Shown in pieces: positions 43,942-54,994 of a DNA stretch of 64,000 nucleotides. A program made the position numbers and the translations under genes. How positions within the stretch are numbered: position 1 is the stretch's first letter; every line of letters starts with the position of its first letter. Under the pieces are notes generated by a model. It searched no databases, was not told where the DNA came from, and saw only the letters and a list, made by a program, of their open reading frames with translations. Source of the DNA: Streptomyces sp. AP-93 (GTDB lineage Bacteria > Actinomycetota > Actinomycetes > Streptomycetales > Streptomycetaceae); the NCBI RefSeq assembly GCF_022808175.1, contig NZ_JALGBX010000008.1:1-64000 (forward strand). Direction: 5' to 3'.

Positions 43942-44349
43942 TCAGGCCTGGACGATCGACGGGTCCATCCACATGATCTCCCAGGTGTGGCCGTCGAGGT
44001 CCTCGAAGACGCGGCCGTACATCGTGCCGTAGTCCTGGGCGGCGCGGGGCTCGGTGGCGCCTGCGGCCACGGCCGTGTCCACGGTCTCGTCCACCTTGGC
44101 GCGGCTCTCGGCGCTCAGGCAGAGCAGCACCGAGGTGGTGGTGACGGTGTCGGCGATGGCCTTGTGGGTGAACTCCTTGAAGCGCGCCTCGGACAGGAAC
44201 ATCGCGACGATCGAGTCGGTGATCGGCATCGAGGCGGTGGTCTCGTCGGTGAACTGCGCGTTGAAGGAGTAGCCGAGCTTGCTCCAGAAGGCCTTGGTCG
44301 CGTCGAGATCCTTGGCCGGCAGATTGACGAAGATCATGGTGGAGGACAT
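43942..44349 (-). CDS. VOC-superfamily (glyoxalase-like) protein
   Basis: The 135-residue protein has two beta-alpha-beta-beta-beta modules of the vicinal oxygen chelate fold: MIFVNLPAKDLDATKAFWSKLGY and the C-terminal RVFEDLDGHTWEIMWMDP. The second metal-ligand Glu region is kept. It is of the actinobacterial group annotated as glyoxalase/lactoylglutathione-lyase-like without known substrate. It converges on nirD with 3 bases between the stops. Confidence 0.85.
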   Translation of the reverse strand: MSSTMIFVNLPAKDLDATKAFWSKLGYSFNAQFTDETTASMPITDSIVAMFLSEARFKEFTHKAIADTVTTTSVLLCLSAESRAKVDETVDTAVAAGATEPRAAQDYGTMYGRVFEDLDGHTWEIMWMDPSIVQA

Positions 44350-44473
44350 CTCGGTCTCGCTTCTCTCGTGTGTGCGTTGCTGTCGAGAGTGAGACCGGGG
44401 AGTCCCGCGAAACTCATCGCCCCCGCGTGAACTTTCCACGTACTTCTCAAAACCGCAGGCCAGATGGCCAGAC

Positions 44474-44518
44474 GGTCAGACGGGTCAGACGGGTCAGCCG
44501 GGTCAGCCGGGTCAGACG
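44474..44518. repeat. Five 9-bp tandem repeats overlapping a gene end
   Basis: GGTCAGACG or GGTCAGCCG occurs five times in a row from 44474 to 44518. The stop codon of the truncated haemoglobin gene (TCA at 44512-44514 on the + strand) lies in the last unit, so slippage here would change the C-terminus little but could extend a longer array into the intergenic region. Confidence 0.8.
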
Positions 44519-44973
44519 GCTGCAGAGCGCAGCTGCAGGGCCGCCAGCGGTACGAAGCCCAGCCCGTCGGCGCTCTCCAGCGAGGCGTCGGCGCCGGCCA
44601 GCCGCTTGTGCAGGGTCAGCGCGATCCGCTCGCCCTGGGCCTTGGCCCGCTCCGCGTTCGGCCCCCGGTGCAGTCCGTCGATCGTGGCCCGCCACAGCTG
44701 CACCCGGCGCCCGAAGTCCTCGGCGGTCATCTCGCGGGCCGACTGGAGGGCCGCGTGCGGGGCGAAGGCGTTGCGCCGGTAGTCGGCGCTGCGGAAGAGG
44801 GCCCGCTCCCAGAAGTCGGTGATCCGGGGCAGGTGCACGTCGAGGTCGGTACCGGCGATCTCGGTGAAGAAGGGCCCGATCCGCGGGTCGGCGAAGGCCG
44901 CCGTGTAGAAGCGGCGCAGTACGACGTCGAGGTCGGCGCGGCCCGTGATGTCGGCGTCGGCGGTATGGCTCAT
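44512..44973 (-). CDS. Group III truncated haemoglobin-like protein
   Basis: The 153-residue protein has the 2-on-2 globin pattern LDVVLRRFYTAAFADPRIGPFF (helix B with Phe/Tyr), ITDFWERALF (helix E) and NAFAPHAAL with a candidate proximal His. Length and the FYTAAFADPRIGPFF motif fit group III. Such proteins bind oxygen or nitric oxide; beside nitrite reductase a role in handling NO or nitrosative stress is plausible. ATG 44973 begins MSHTADADITGR. Confidence 0.85.
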   Translation of the reverse strand: MSHTADADITGRADLDVVLRRFYTAAFADPRIGPFFTEIAGTDLDVHLPRITDFWERALFRSADYRRNAFAPHAALQSAREMTAEDFGRRVQLWRATIDGLHRGPNAERAKAQGERIALTLHKRLAGADASLESADGLGFVPLAALQLRSAAV

Positions 44974-45133
44974 CACTCCACCATCCTCCCGCACCGGCCC
45001 CCTCCCCAGGGCAGAAAGTCCTGCATTACGCCGCTCCGCTCCCTCTCCGCTCCCTCTCCTCATCCCTCTCCGATTTCAGGAAATCCCTCCGGGAGGATTG
45101 ACCTCGTGCCGGTCGCTCCCGCGTCATATGGAA

Positions 45134-45148
45134 TTGACGTCACGTCAA
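45134..45148. promoter_or_regulatory. Palindromic operator upstream of the PhoX-like gene
   Basis: TTGACGT (45134-45140) and ACGTCAA (45142-45148) are perfect inverted arms around one base. It lies 82 bases before the PhoX-like start, in AT-richer DNA, and is a likely regulator binding site of unknown owner. No clear PHO-box direct repeat is visible. Confidence 0.5.
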
Positions 45149-45229
45149 CTCGACGGTTCTAAGTTCCTCGACGCGTGCGTGACTCCTCGCCCGACCGGGC
45201 GCGGAGCCTCTCCTCCCACAGGAGTGACC

Positions 45230-46390
45230 GTGGAACGTCGTACCTTCCTTCGCGGGGCCGTCATCGGCTCCTCCGCCGCCGCCTTCGGCGGCACGCTGAT
45301 GCACGGCGCGGCCTACGCGGCCCCCGCCCAGCCCGGCGCCGGACCCTACGGGGCGCTCGGCGCCGCCGACGCCAACGGCATCATGCTGCCCGCCGGCTTC
45401 AGCAGCCGGGTGATAGCGCGCTCCGGCCAGACCGTGAGCGGCACCTCGTACACCTGGCACAGCGCCCCCGACGGCGGCGCCTGTTTCGCCGACGGCACGG
45501 GCTGGATCTACGTGTCGAACTCGGAGATCAACCCCTCCGGCGGTGCGAGCGCGGTGAAGTTCAACTCCTCGGGCACCGTCACCGGTGCCTACCGCATCCT
45601 CTCCAACACCCGCCAGAACTGCGCGGGCGGCAAGACCCCGTGGAACACCTGGCTGTCCTGCGAGGAGGTCAGCCTCGGCTACGTCTACGAGGCCGACCCG
45701 TACGGGGTGAACGCGTCCGTCCGGCGCTCCGCGATGGGCCGCTTCAAGCACGAGGCGGCTGCCGCCGACCCCGTGCGCCAGGTGATCTACATGACGGAGG
45801 ACGAGTCGAGCGGCTGCTTCTACCGCTTCATCCCCACCACCTGGGGCAACCTCTCCTCGGGCACCCTCCAGGTGCTCGTCGCCGGCACCGCCACCTCCGG
45901 CTCCTTCACCTGGCAGAACGTCCCGGACCCGGACGGCTCGCCGACCACCACCCGCACCCAGGTCTCGGGCTCGAAGAAGTTCAACGGCGGCGAGGGCTGC
46001 CACTACGCCAACGACACGGTCTGGTTCACCACCAAGGGCGACAACCGCGTCTGGCAGCTCAACCTCGCGAACAGCACCTACGAGCTCGCCTACGACGACT
46101 CCCTGGTCTCCGGCGGCGGCGCCCCCCTGACGGGCGTCGACAACGTCACGGGTTCCTCGTACGGCGACCTGTACGTCGCCGAGGACGGCGGCAACCTGGA
46201 GATCTGCGTCATCACCCCGGACGACGTCGTCGCCCCCTTCCTGCGGGTCACCGGCCAGTCCTCCTCGGAGATCTGCGGCCCGGCCTTCTCCCCCGCCGGC
46301 AACCGCCTCTACTTCAGCAGCCAGCGCGGCACGAGCGGCAGCTCCACGGGCGGCATCACGTACGAGGTCACGGGCCCCTTCCGGGTCTGA
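45230..46390 (+). CDS. PhoX/DUF839 family secreted phosphatase-like protein
   Basis: The 386-residue protein starts with a twin-arginine signal, RRTFLRGAVIGSSAAAFGG, cleaved near AYAAPA. The mature part is a beta-propeller of the DUF839/PhoX family with CEEVSLGYVYE, GRFKHEAAAADP, VIYMTEDESSGCFYRF and GGEGCHYANDTVWFTTKGDN, where acidic residues would bind calcium and iron. It is shorter than classical PhoX, so phosphatase activity is not assured. GTG 45230 has GGAG 7 bases upstream. Confidence 0.85.
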   Translation: MERRTFLRGAVIGSSAAAFGGTLMHGAAYAAPAQPGAGPYGALGAADANGIMLPAGFSSRVIARSGQTVSGTSYTWHSAPDGGACFADGTGWIYVSNSEINPSGGASAVKFNSSGTVTGAYRILSNTRQNCAGGKTPWNTWLSCEEVSLGYVYEADPYGVNASVRRSAMGRFKHEAAAADPVRQVIYMTEDESSGCFYRFIPTTWGNLSSGTLQVLVAGTATSGSFTWQNVPDPDGSPTTTRTQVSGSKKFNGGEGCHYANDTVWFTTKGDNRVWQLNLANSTYELAYDDSLVSGGGAPLTGVDNVTGSSYGDLYVAEDGGNLEICVITPDDVVAPFLRVTGQSSSEICGPAFSPAGNRLYFSSQRGTSGSSTGGITYEVTGPFRV

Positions 46391-46431
46391 CGGCTTCCAC
46401 CCCACCCGGCCCCGCCGGGCAGATCCAGCCC

Positions 46432-46594
46432 CGCCGGATAGATCCAGCCCCGCCGGCGTTTGAGGCGCGGGGGTCCGGGGGCTGGCCCCCGGCAACGGCG
46501 CCGCAGGTCGCCACGGGCGCACCCAAACCCAGCCCCGCCGGCGTTTGAGGCGCGGGGGCCCGGGGGCGGAGCCCCAGGCAACGGCGCCGCACGG
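46432..46594. repeat. GC-rich palindromic repeat, two full copies and a partial
   Basis: After the PhoX-like stop the block CCAGCCCCGCCGGCGTTTGA occurs near 46444 and again near 46529, each followed by a GGCGCGGGGG(T/C)CCGGGGG stretch, with a truncated copy at about 46426-46440. Same family as 29986-30142 and 40167-40315. GC-rich stems such as GGGGGCTGGCCCCC suggest a terminator function here. Confidence 0.8.
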
Positions 46595-46645
46595 CACCAC
46601 CAGCCGCACCCCGGCGGGGTCACGAACCCGCCGGGGCGCGGCCGG

Positions 46646-47740
46646 TCACGACACCACGGCCCCACCCTTGAGCAGCGCGGCTCCCAACGGCGTCACCGTG
46701 TGCAGCACGGCGTTGCCCCGCCGCAGCGTGGTGACCAGCCCGGCCTCCCGCATCACCCCCGCGTGCTGGCTCGCGGAGGCCAGCGAGACCCCGGCCCGCC
46801 GCGCCAGCTCGCTCGTGGTGGCCCCGTCGCCGATCGCCTGGAGCACCACCGACCGGGTGTGCCCGACGAGCTTGCCCAGGGTGTGCTGACGCTGCCGGCG
46901 CCGCTCCTCCGCCGGCCGGGCCGCCTCGCCGCCGGCCTGCGCCGAGGACAGCTCGGCCGCCGCCGGATACACCAGCACGGGCGGCAGCTCCGGATCGTGC
47001 AGCGTCACCGCCGTGCGCCGGCAGAAGAAGGAGGGCTGGAGCAGCAGCCCGCGCCCCCGTAGCCGTACGTCCCGGTCCACGGGGTAGTCGCACTCCAGCA
47101 CCGGCGCCCGCCACCGCAGCATCGGCGGCAGCGAGGCCAGCAGCTCGTCCGCTCCCCCGTCGAGCAGCGCCCGCCCCCGCGCGGCCCGCTCGGCCTCGAT
47201 CTGTGCCTGGATGTGGCTCCAGTACGGCTCCACGGCCGCGCGGTGGTACCCGCGCAGCTCCCCCATCAGCCGGGGCAGGTGCGCGGTGTCCCCCTCCATG
47301 AAGTCCCGCAGCCGCCTGGGCACCAGGGCCTCGGAGCCGCGGTACGCGCCCCCGCCGGCGCCACCCGCAGCCGTCGGCATCCCGAAGGCCGCGGCCATGC
47401 CGGAGCCCGCCTCCACGCCCCGGCCGAGCAGCAGGAGCTCGCGCCGCAGCCGCTCGGGGCGGATCCCGCGCAGTGCGTCGAGGCCCACGTCCCACCCGTA
47501 CTGCCCCTCCACGGGGGTCAGGAAATCGGGGAAATACCCGCGGCTCGGTATCAGCGCGCCGAGAAGTCGTGTTTCACCATTCAACCTGGTGCGTGTTTCG
47601 GCACGCCAATCGCCGAAGAGCCGGGTATCCCGCCGGTCCCGTAAGCGGTGAAAACTCAGAATCGTTTCCCACAACGCATCCGGACGCCCTGCCATCCTTA
47701 CGCGCGCGAGGTCCACTCCCGTGAAATGGATACGCAGCAC
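46646..47740 (-). CDS. DUF5937/ArsR-type winged-helix transcriptional regulator
   Basis: The 364-residue regulator begins MLRIHFTGVDLARVRMAG, as the DUF5937 family does. A C-terminal winged helix follows at about 290-360 (VGHTRSVVLQAIGDGATTSELARRAGVSLASASQHAGVMREAGLV). The N-terminal 250 residues probably form a sensing domain. GTG 47740 has a GGGGG ribosome site just upstream and fits the family start better than the GTG at 47752. The targets are unknown. Confidence 0.83.
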   Translation of the reverse strand: MLRIHFTGVDLARVRMAGRPDALWETILSFHRLRDRRDTRLFGDWRAETRTRLNGETRLLGALIPSRGYFPDFLTPVEGQYGWDVGLDALRGIRPERLRRELLLLGRGVEAGSGMAAAFGMPTAAGGAGGGAYRGSEALVPRRLRDFMEGDTAHLPRLMGELRGYHRAAVEPYWSHIQAQIEAERAARGRALLDGGADELLASLPPMLRWRAPVLECDYPVDRDVRLRGRGLLLQPSFFCRRTAVTLHDPELPPVLVYPAAAELSSAQAGGEAARPAEERRRQRQHTLGKLVGHTRSVVLQAIGDGATTSELARRAGVSLASASQHAGVMREAGLVTTLRRGNAVLHTVTPLGAALLKGGAVVS

Positions 47741-47985
47741 CCGAACCCCCACCTGTGCAACCGCAATCCCCCCGCCCCTTGAGTATGCACGCCGTCACAC
47801 GTGGTCACCATGGCCTTTCAGCCACAGTTGAAACCCCTTTCGGCGAAGGTGTGACAACCGAAATCCTGTACTCCGCCGGGCACACTCCGGCGCGACCGAA
47901 ACGCTCCGCGAAGGCCGTGGGGGGCTTTGCGGGGCCTGGCGGTCGGTCGCACCGGGAAGCGCCGACGTGTCCGGCGGATTGGCGG

Positions 47986-48021
47986 CAGGCGGTGGACGGG
48001 TGGGGATCCGTCCACCGCCTG
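47986..48021. terminator. Perfect 14-bp hairpin downstream of ppdK
   Basis: CAGGCGGTGGACGG (47986-47999) pairs perfectly with CCGTCCACCGCCTG (48008-48021) around an 8-base loop. The + strand side is followed by TTGCTGTTAA. It is 205 bases beyond the ppdK stop, so it may be a second terminator or mark a small RNA. Confidence 0.55.
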
Positions 48022-48149
48022 TTGCTGTTAAGGCATCTGGAACAACATTGAACCAAGACTGGTCCCCCGGGGACCACCGGCGAAGACGGGGGAACGCCGC
48101 AGAACCCGGTGAACAGCGGGGAACACCGGGCAAGGCCGGGGAAATAGAC

Positions 48150-48189
48150 GCGCCTGCCACCGGACGTCAGGGAACCCGGGGGCAGGCGC
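48150..48189 (-). terminator. Probable ppdK terminator stem
   Basis: GCGCCTGCC (48150-48158) and GGCAGGCGC (48181-48189) form a 9-bp perfect stem with a 22-base loop, starting 37 bases after the ppdK stop on the minus strand. No T-tract is present. Confidence 0.45.
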
Positions 48190-48225
48190 GGTCAAGGGGG
48201 CCCCGGCATCGGGGCCGCGGAGCGG

Positions 48226-50934
<2,709 letters not shown>

Positions 50935-51163
50935 GGGTCTCGACTCCTCGAGGCTCGGTGGCTGCCCTGACGGCCAGGAACATACCCAGATCGAAGGCTT
51001 ATGGGTACGTCCACTTGGCGGTCATGTGGCCGTAACCACCTGGGTGCCAGCCAATCGAATGTAACTGGCGAGTAGCCAAAACCTACCAAGACCCTTCACC
51101 TCCCGAAGGATGGGGTGCTCACTGAGGCTTGTTTCCGCTCCGATGAGCGATCATCGATACATT

Positions 51164-51184
51164 TGCGTTCAAGACTTGAACGCA
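51164..51184. promoter_or_regulatory. Perfect 10+1+10 palindrome between ppdK and dusB
   Basis: TGCGTTCAAG (51164-51173) and CTTGAACGCA (51175-51184) are exact inverted arms around one A. It lies 230 bases before the ppdK start and touches the hairpin that follows dusB. It could be a regulator site for ppdK or part of a tandem-hairpin terminator. The remaining bases 50935-51163 should hold the ppdK promoter; I see no other element. Confidence 0.5.
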
Positions 51185-51213
51185 CAAAGGGTGGCACCCA
51201 GTGCCACCCTTTG
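51185..51213. terminator. 13-bp perfect hairpin after dusB
   Basis: CAAAGGGTGGCAC (51185-51197) pairs fully with GTGCCACCCTTTG (51201-51213) with only a 3-base loop. It lies 97 bases beyond the dusB stop on the minus strand and is the likely terminator, strengthened by the adjoining palindrome. Confidence 0.65.
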
Positions 51214-51309
51214 AAAGTCTTACCCGTGACCATTGCGCTCATCTGAGCGAAACCTCACCCATGCGTGGCGTATGTCACGCCACGCATGGCACGTTTTGCC
51301 GGCGCTTTC

Positions 51310-52452
51310 TCACCCTCCGGACGTGTCCAGTTCGGCGTCCTCGCTCACGCCCGCACAGTCGTACGGATCCTTCAACCAGCCCTCGGGCAGGACAACCCGG
51401 TTGTTTCCGGACGTACGGCCCCGAGGACCGTCCGCGCTGTCCGGCCAGGGCTGATCCAAATCCAGCTCGCTCAGATGAGCATCCAGCTCGGCCAGGGAGG
51501 AGGTGACGGCGAGCTTCTGCCGCATCTCCGAACCCACCGAGAAGCCCTTGGTGTACCAGGCCACGTGCTTACGGAAGTCGATCACCCCGCGCGCCTCGTC
51601 GCCGATCCACTCCCCCAGCAGCTGGGCGTGGCGGAGCATGGTCTGCCCGACCTCCCGCAACGTGGGCTTGTGGAAGTCCTCGGGACGCCCCTCGAAGGCC
51701 GCCACCAGGTCGTTGAACAGCCAAGGGCGCCCCAGGCAGCCGCGCCCGACGACGACCCCGTCGCAGCCGGTCTCGCGGACCATCCGCAGCGCGTCCTCGG
51801 CGCACCAGATGTCGCCGTTGCCGAGCACCGGGATCTCCGGCACGTGCTCCTTGAGCCGTGCGATGGCCTCCCAGTCGGCGGTGCCGCCGTAGTGCTGGGC
51901 GGTGGTGCGCCCGTGCAGGGCTATGGCGGTGATGCCCTCCTCGACGGCGATCCGGCCGGCGTCGAGGTAGGTGAGGTGGTCGTCGTTGATGCCCTTGCGC
52001 ATCTTCATCGTCACCGGCAGGTCGCCGGCACCCGCGACGGCCTCGCGCAGGATCGCGCGCAGCAGGTTCCGCTTGTACGGGAGGGCCGAGCCGCCACCCT
52101 TGCGGGTGACCTTGGGCACCGGGCAGCCGAAGTTGAGGTCGATGTGGTCGGCGCGGTCCTCTTCGACGATCATGCGGACCGCCTTGCCGACCGTCGCGGG
52201 GTCGACTCCGTACAGCTGGATCGAGCGGGGCTTCTCGGTCTCGTCGAAGTGGATCAGCTGCATGGTCTTCTCGTTGCGCTCGACCAGAGCCCGGGTCGTG
52301 ATCATCTCGCTCACGAACAGCCCCTTGCCGCCCGAGAACTCGCGGCACAGGGTACGGAACGGGGCATTGGTGATGCCGGCCATCGGCGCGAGCACCACCG
52401 GGGGCTGCACCGTGTATGGGCCGATCGCGAGAGGCGGGGGGAGCGTGGTCAT
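51310..52452 (-). CDS. dusB: tRNA-dihydrouridine synthase B
   Basis: The 380-residue FMN-dependent TIM-barrel enzyme reduces uridines in tRNA D-loops. It starts VVLAPMAGITNAPFRTLCREF and has the active-site Cys in DHIDLNFGCPVPKVTRKGGGSAL, FMN phosphate motifs ALHGRTTAQHYGG and VLGNGDIW, and VVVGRGCLGRPWLF. The C-terminal tRNA-binding domain contains FRKHVAWYTKGF. The start is ATG 52452. It is divergent from an MFS gene with a 64-base gap. Confidence 0.93.
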   Translation of the reverse strand: MTTLPPPLAIGPYTVQPPVVLAPMAGITNAPFRTLCREFSGGKGLFVSEMITTRALVERNEKTMQLIHFDETEKPRSIQLYGVDPATVGKAVRMIVEEDRADHIDLNFGCPVPKVTRKGGGSALPYKRNLLRAILREAVAGAGDLPVTMKMRKGINDDHLTYLDAGRIAVEEGITAIALHGRTTAQHYGGTADWEAIARLKEHVPEIPVLGNGDIWCAEDALRMVRETGCDGVVVGRGCLGRPWLFNDLVAAFEGRPEDFHKPTLREVGQTMLRHAQLLGEWIGDEARGVIDFRKHVAWYTKGFSVGSEMRQKLAVTSSLAELDAHLSELDLDQPWPDSADGPRGRTSGNNRVVLPEGWLKDPYDCAGVSEDAELDTSGG

Positions 52453-52516
52453 CCCACCATTGTGGCTCAGTCGTGCCGTTGATCGCATGTCGTTAGTTAG
52501 GCGTACTATCGGCCCC

Positions 52517-53977
52517 ATGGACGAGCTGACCCAGCGGCGGCGCCTGCTGATCCTGACGATCTGCTGCATGAGCCTGCTCATCGTCAGCCTGGACAACACC
52601 GTCCTGAACGTCGCCCTGCCCGCGATGCGCCGCGACCTGGACGCCTCCGTGGCCGGCATGCAGTGGACGATCGACGCGTACACGCTGGTCCTGGCCTCGC
52701 TGCTGATGCTGGCCGGCTCCACCGCGGACCGGATCGGCCGCCGCAAGGTGTTCATCGTCGGCGTCGTGCTCTTCACCGCCGGCTCGGTGCTCTGCTCGCT
52801 CGCGCCGAGCCTGGGCTGGCTGATCGCCTTCCGGATGATCCAGGCCGTCGGCGGCTCGATGCTCAATCCGGTCGCCATGTCGATCATCACCAACACCTTC
52901 ACCGATCCGCGCGAGCGTGCCCGCGCCATCGGCGTGTGGGGGGCGGTCGTCGGCATCTCCATGGCCGCGGGCCCGCTGATCGGCGGCCTGCTCGTGGACT
53001 CGGTCGGCTGGCGGTCCATCTTCTGGATCAACCTCCCCGTCGGCCTCCTCGCCCTGGTCCTGACCCTGCGCTACATCCCGGAGTCCCGGGCCGACCACCC
53101 GCGCCGCCCGGACCCGGTCGGGCAGCTGCTGATCATGGGGCTGCTCGGCTCGGTCACGTTCGGGATCATCGAGGCCCCCGCCGCCGGAGTGGACTCCCCG
53201 CTGATCCTGGGCTGCGCCCTCGTCGCCGCCTCGTCCCTGGCCGGGCTGGTGGCCTACGAGTCACGGCGGGCGGAGCCCCTGATCGACCCGCGGTTCTTCC
53301 GTAGCGCCCCCTTCAGCGGGGCCACGGTGATCGCGGTCAGCGCCTTCGCCGCGCTGTCCGGGTTCCTGTTCCTGAACACCCTGTACCTGCAGGACGTACG
53401 GGGCCTCGACGCTCTGGACGCCGGCCTGTACATGCTGCCGATGGCGGCCTTCGCCTTCCTCTGCGCACCCGTGTCGGGACGGCTCGTCGCCACCCGGGGG
53501 CCACGGCTGCCGCTGCTGGTCGCGGGCGTGACGATGAGCGCGAGCGGGCTGCTGTTCGCCGCGTTCTCGGCCGAGAGCTCGACGCCGATACTGTTCTGCG
53601 GCTACGTGCTCTTCGGCATCGGGTTCGGCCTGGTGAACGCACCGATCACCAACACCGCGGTCTCCGGAATGCCGCGCGCCCAGGCCGGGGTGGCCGCGGC
53701 GGTGGCCTCCACCAGCCGGCAGACCGGTGGAGCCCTGGGCGTGGCCGTCGTGGGCGCGGTCCTGGCCGCCGGAATGGCGGGCGGGTCCGGTTCCGCCGCC
53801 GCGTTCGTGGCCGCGGCCCGGCCCGCCTGGTGGATCATCACCGTGTGCGGACTGCTCGTCCTGTGCGTCGGCTTCGCCACCAGCGGCAGCTGGGCCCGGG
53901 AGACGGCCCTGCGCACGGCCCGCGCCCTGGAGCCGGAGGCCGGCCCCGCCCGTACGGGCGCCGCACCGCGGCACTGA
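52517..53977 (+). CDS. MFS drug exporter, DHA2 family
   Basis: The 486-residue, roughly 14-span transporter has SLDNTVLNVALPAMRRDL in span 1, motif A ADRIGRRKVF, and motif C SMAAGPLIGGLLV. Its relative at 32459 has the same layout but differs throughout, so they are paralogues rather than a recent copy. A -10-like TACTAT at 52504-52509 sits only 8 bases before the ATG, so translation could be leaderless. The nearest regulator is the MarR gene behind it. Confidence 0.9.
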   Translation: MDELTQRRRLLILTICCMSLLIVSLDNTVLNVALPAMRRDLDASVAGMQWTIDAYTLVLASLLMLAGSTADRIGRRKVFIVGVVLFTAGSVLCSLAPSLGWLIAFRMIQAVGGSMLNPVAMSIITNTFTDPRERARAIGVWGAVVGISMAAGPLIGGLLVDSVGWRSIFWINLPVGLLALVLTLRYIPESRADHPRRPDPVGQLLIMGLLGSVTFGIIEAPAAGVDSPLILGCALVAASSLAGLVAYESRRAEPLIDPRFFRSAPFSGATVIAVSAFAALSGFLFLNTLYLQDVRGLDALDAGLYMLPMAAFAFLCAPVSGRLVATRGPRLPLLVAGVTMSASGLLFAAFSAESSTPILFCGYVLFGIGFGLVNAPITNTAVSGMPRAQAGVAAAVASTSRQTGGALGVAVVGAVLAAGMAGGSGSAAAFVAAARPAWWIITVCGLLVLCVGFATSGSWARETALRTARALEPEAGPARTGAAPRH

Positions 53978-54050
53978 GCCCGGGACGGCTGCGCGGCTGC
54001 GTACGACGCGGCTGCCGGAGTACCCGACTGCCCCTGTGCCCCCTGCCCGC

Positions 54051-54506
54051 CTACTCGTCGCAGGCGAAGTCCTCGCTGTGCGAGTCGATCCGGTCCAGCA
54101 GGCTGCGCAGCGCGTCCTGGTCCCGGTCCGAGAGGCCCGCGAACAGTCCGAGTTCCACCGCGTCGAGGGCCGCGTTCGTCTTCGCGAGGGCCGCGGTGCC
54201 CGCGTCGGTGATGGCCACGTTGTGGCGGCGGCGGTCGGCCGGGTCGCGGCGGCGCTCGACGAGTCCGTCGCCCTCCAGGTCGTTGAGGATCCCGACGAGC
54301 ACGCTCGGGTCCACTTCCAGCCGCTCCGCCAGCGCGCGCTGACCGATGGGCCCGCCGTCCAGGTACGTCAGGGTCATCGCGTGGCGCGGGGTGAGTCCGG
54401 CGGCGCTGAGCGCCTTCTTCATGCGGGTCTGGGTGACCGATCCGTGCCAGGCCAGCAGCAGGCCCAGCCGCTGCGGCGGGTGCGTGGAGTCCTGAGGCGC
54501 CGTCAT
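54051..54506 (-). CDS. MarR-family transcriptional regulator
   Basis: The 151-residue winged-helix repressor has the core LTYLDGGPIGQRALAERLEVDPSVLVGILNDLEGDGLVERRRDPADRR (about 45-95), with the basic wing DPADRR. Helices at both ends form the dimer interface. It is divergent from a DoxX-family gene with two direct repeats in between, and converges on the MFS exporter; either could be its target. ATG 54506 starts MTAPQDSTH; an upstream in-frame ATG at 54512 is possible. Confidence 0.9.
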   Translation of the reverse strand: MTAPQDSTHPPQRLGLLLAWHGSVTQTRMKKALSAAGLTPRHAMTLTYLDGGPIGQRALAERLEVDPSVLVGILNDLEGDGLVERRRDPADRRRHNVAITDAGTAALAKTNAALDAVELGLFAGLSDRDQDALRSLLDRIDSHSEDFACDE

Positions 54507-54544
54507 GTCCACATCGTAACAACTCGGAAATGATTGCACCCAGT

Positions 54545-54587
54545 CGATCGTTGATGGTGTTCAATGGTTCTACATCACCGATCGTTG
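54545..54587. promoter_or_regulatory. Direct repeats in the MarR-DoxX intergenic region
   Basis: CGATCGTTG occurs at 54545-54553 and again at 54579-54587, 34 bases apart, in AT-rich DNA between the divergent start codons. The unit includes the palindrome CGATCG. They are good candidates for the MarR binding sites. Confidence 0.45.
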
Positions 54588-54596
54588 GAGCTCATC

Positions 54597-54941
54597 ATGT
54601 TCATCGCCTATGCCGTCGCAGCCGGACTGCTCGCCCTCGCCCTCACCGCGTCCGCCACCTTCACCTTCCAGCGCAACCCCGCGACCACCGAGACCATGAC
54701 GAAGCTCGGAGTGCCCGACTCCTGGCTCCCCCGACTGGCCACCCTCAAGGCAGCCGGCGCGATCGGCCTGGTCGCGGGCCTGTGGCTGACCCCGCTGGGC
54801 ATCGCCGCCGCCGCCGGCGTGACGCTCTTCTTCCTCGGCGCGATCCTCACCCACCTGCGCGCGAAGGACTACAACTTCGCCCCCGCGGCCGCCCTCGCCC
54901 TGGTCGCGGCAGCGGCCCTGGTCCTGCGCGCGGCGGCCTGA
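54597..54941 (+). CDS. DoxX-family membrane protein
   Basis: The 114-residue protein has four membrane spans: FIAYAVAAGLLALALTASA at the start, LKAAGAIGLVAGLW, GIAAAAGVTLFFLGAIL, and a last span at the C-terminus. The segment MTKLGVPDSWLPRLATLKAAGAIGLVAGLW is typical of DoxX-like proteins. GGAG precedes ATG 54597. It is divergent from the MarR regulator, which likely controls it. The exact function is unknown; relatives act in oxidative stress handling. Confidence 0.83.
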   Translation: MFIAYAVAAGLLALALTASATFTFQRNPATTETMTKLGVPDSWLPRLATLKAAGAIGLVAGLWLTPLGIAAAAGVTLFFLGAILTHLRAKDYNFAPAAALALVAAAALVLRAAA

Positions 54942-54994
54942 CGGCGGACGCCGAGTGCCGGGACACCCGGAGCACCCGGAGCACGTCTTCATGC

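Larger units (their letters stand above)
47741..48225. other. Intergenic region between regulator and ppdK
   Basis: No convincing gene; short frames here have no recognisable product. The stretch next to 47741 should hold the regulator promoter. The part near 48226 carries two stem-loops listed separately. Confidence 0.5.

Noticed and set aside
44447..44695. ORF with Arg-Leu-Thr repeats on the minus strand
   Set aside because: It is the 9-bp repeat array read in a second frame and overlaps the true end of the haemoglobin gene.
45060..45230. PHO box upstream of the PhoX-like gene
   Set aside because: I looked for 11-base direct repeats of the GTTCACC type and found only loose, single matches.
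47755..48051. 98-codon plus-strand ORF between the regulator and ppdK
   Set aside because: Codon bias is weak and it ends inside the 14-bp hairpin; no recognisable product.
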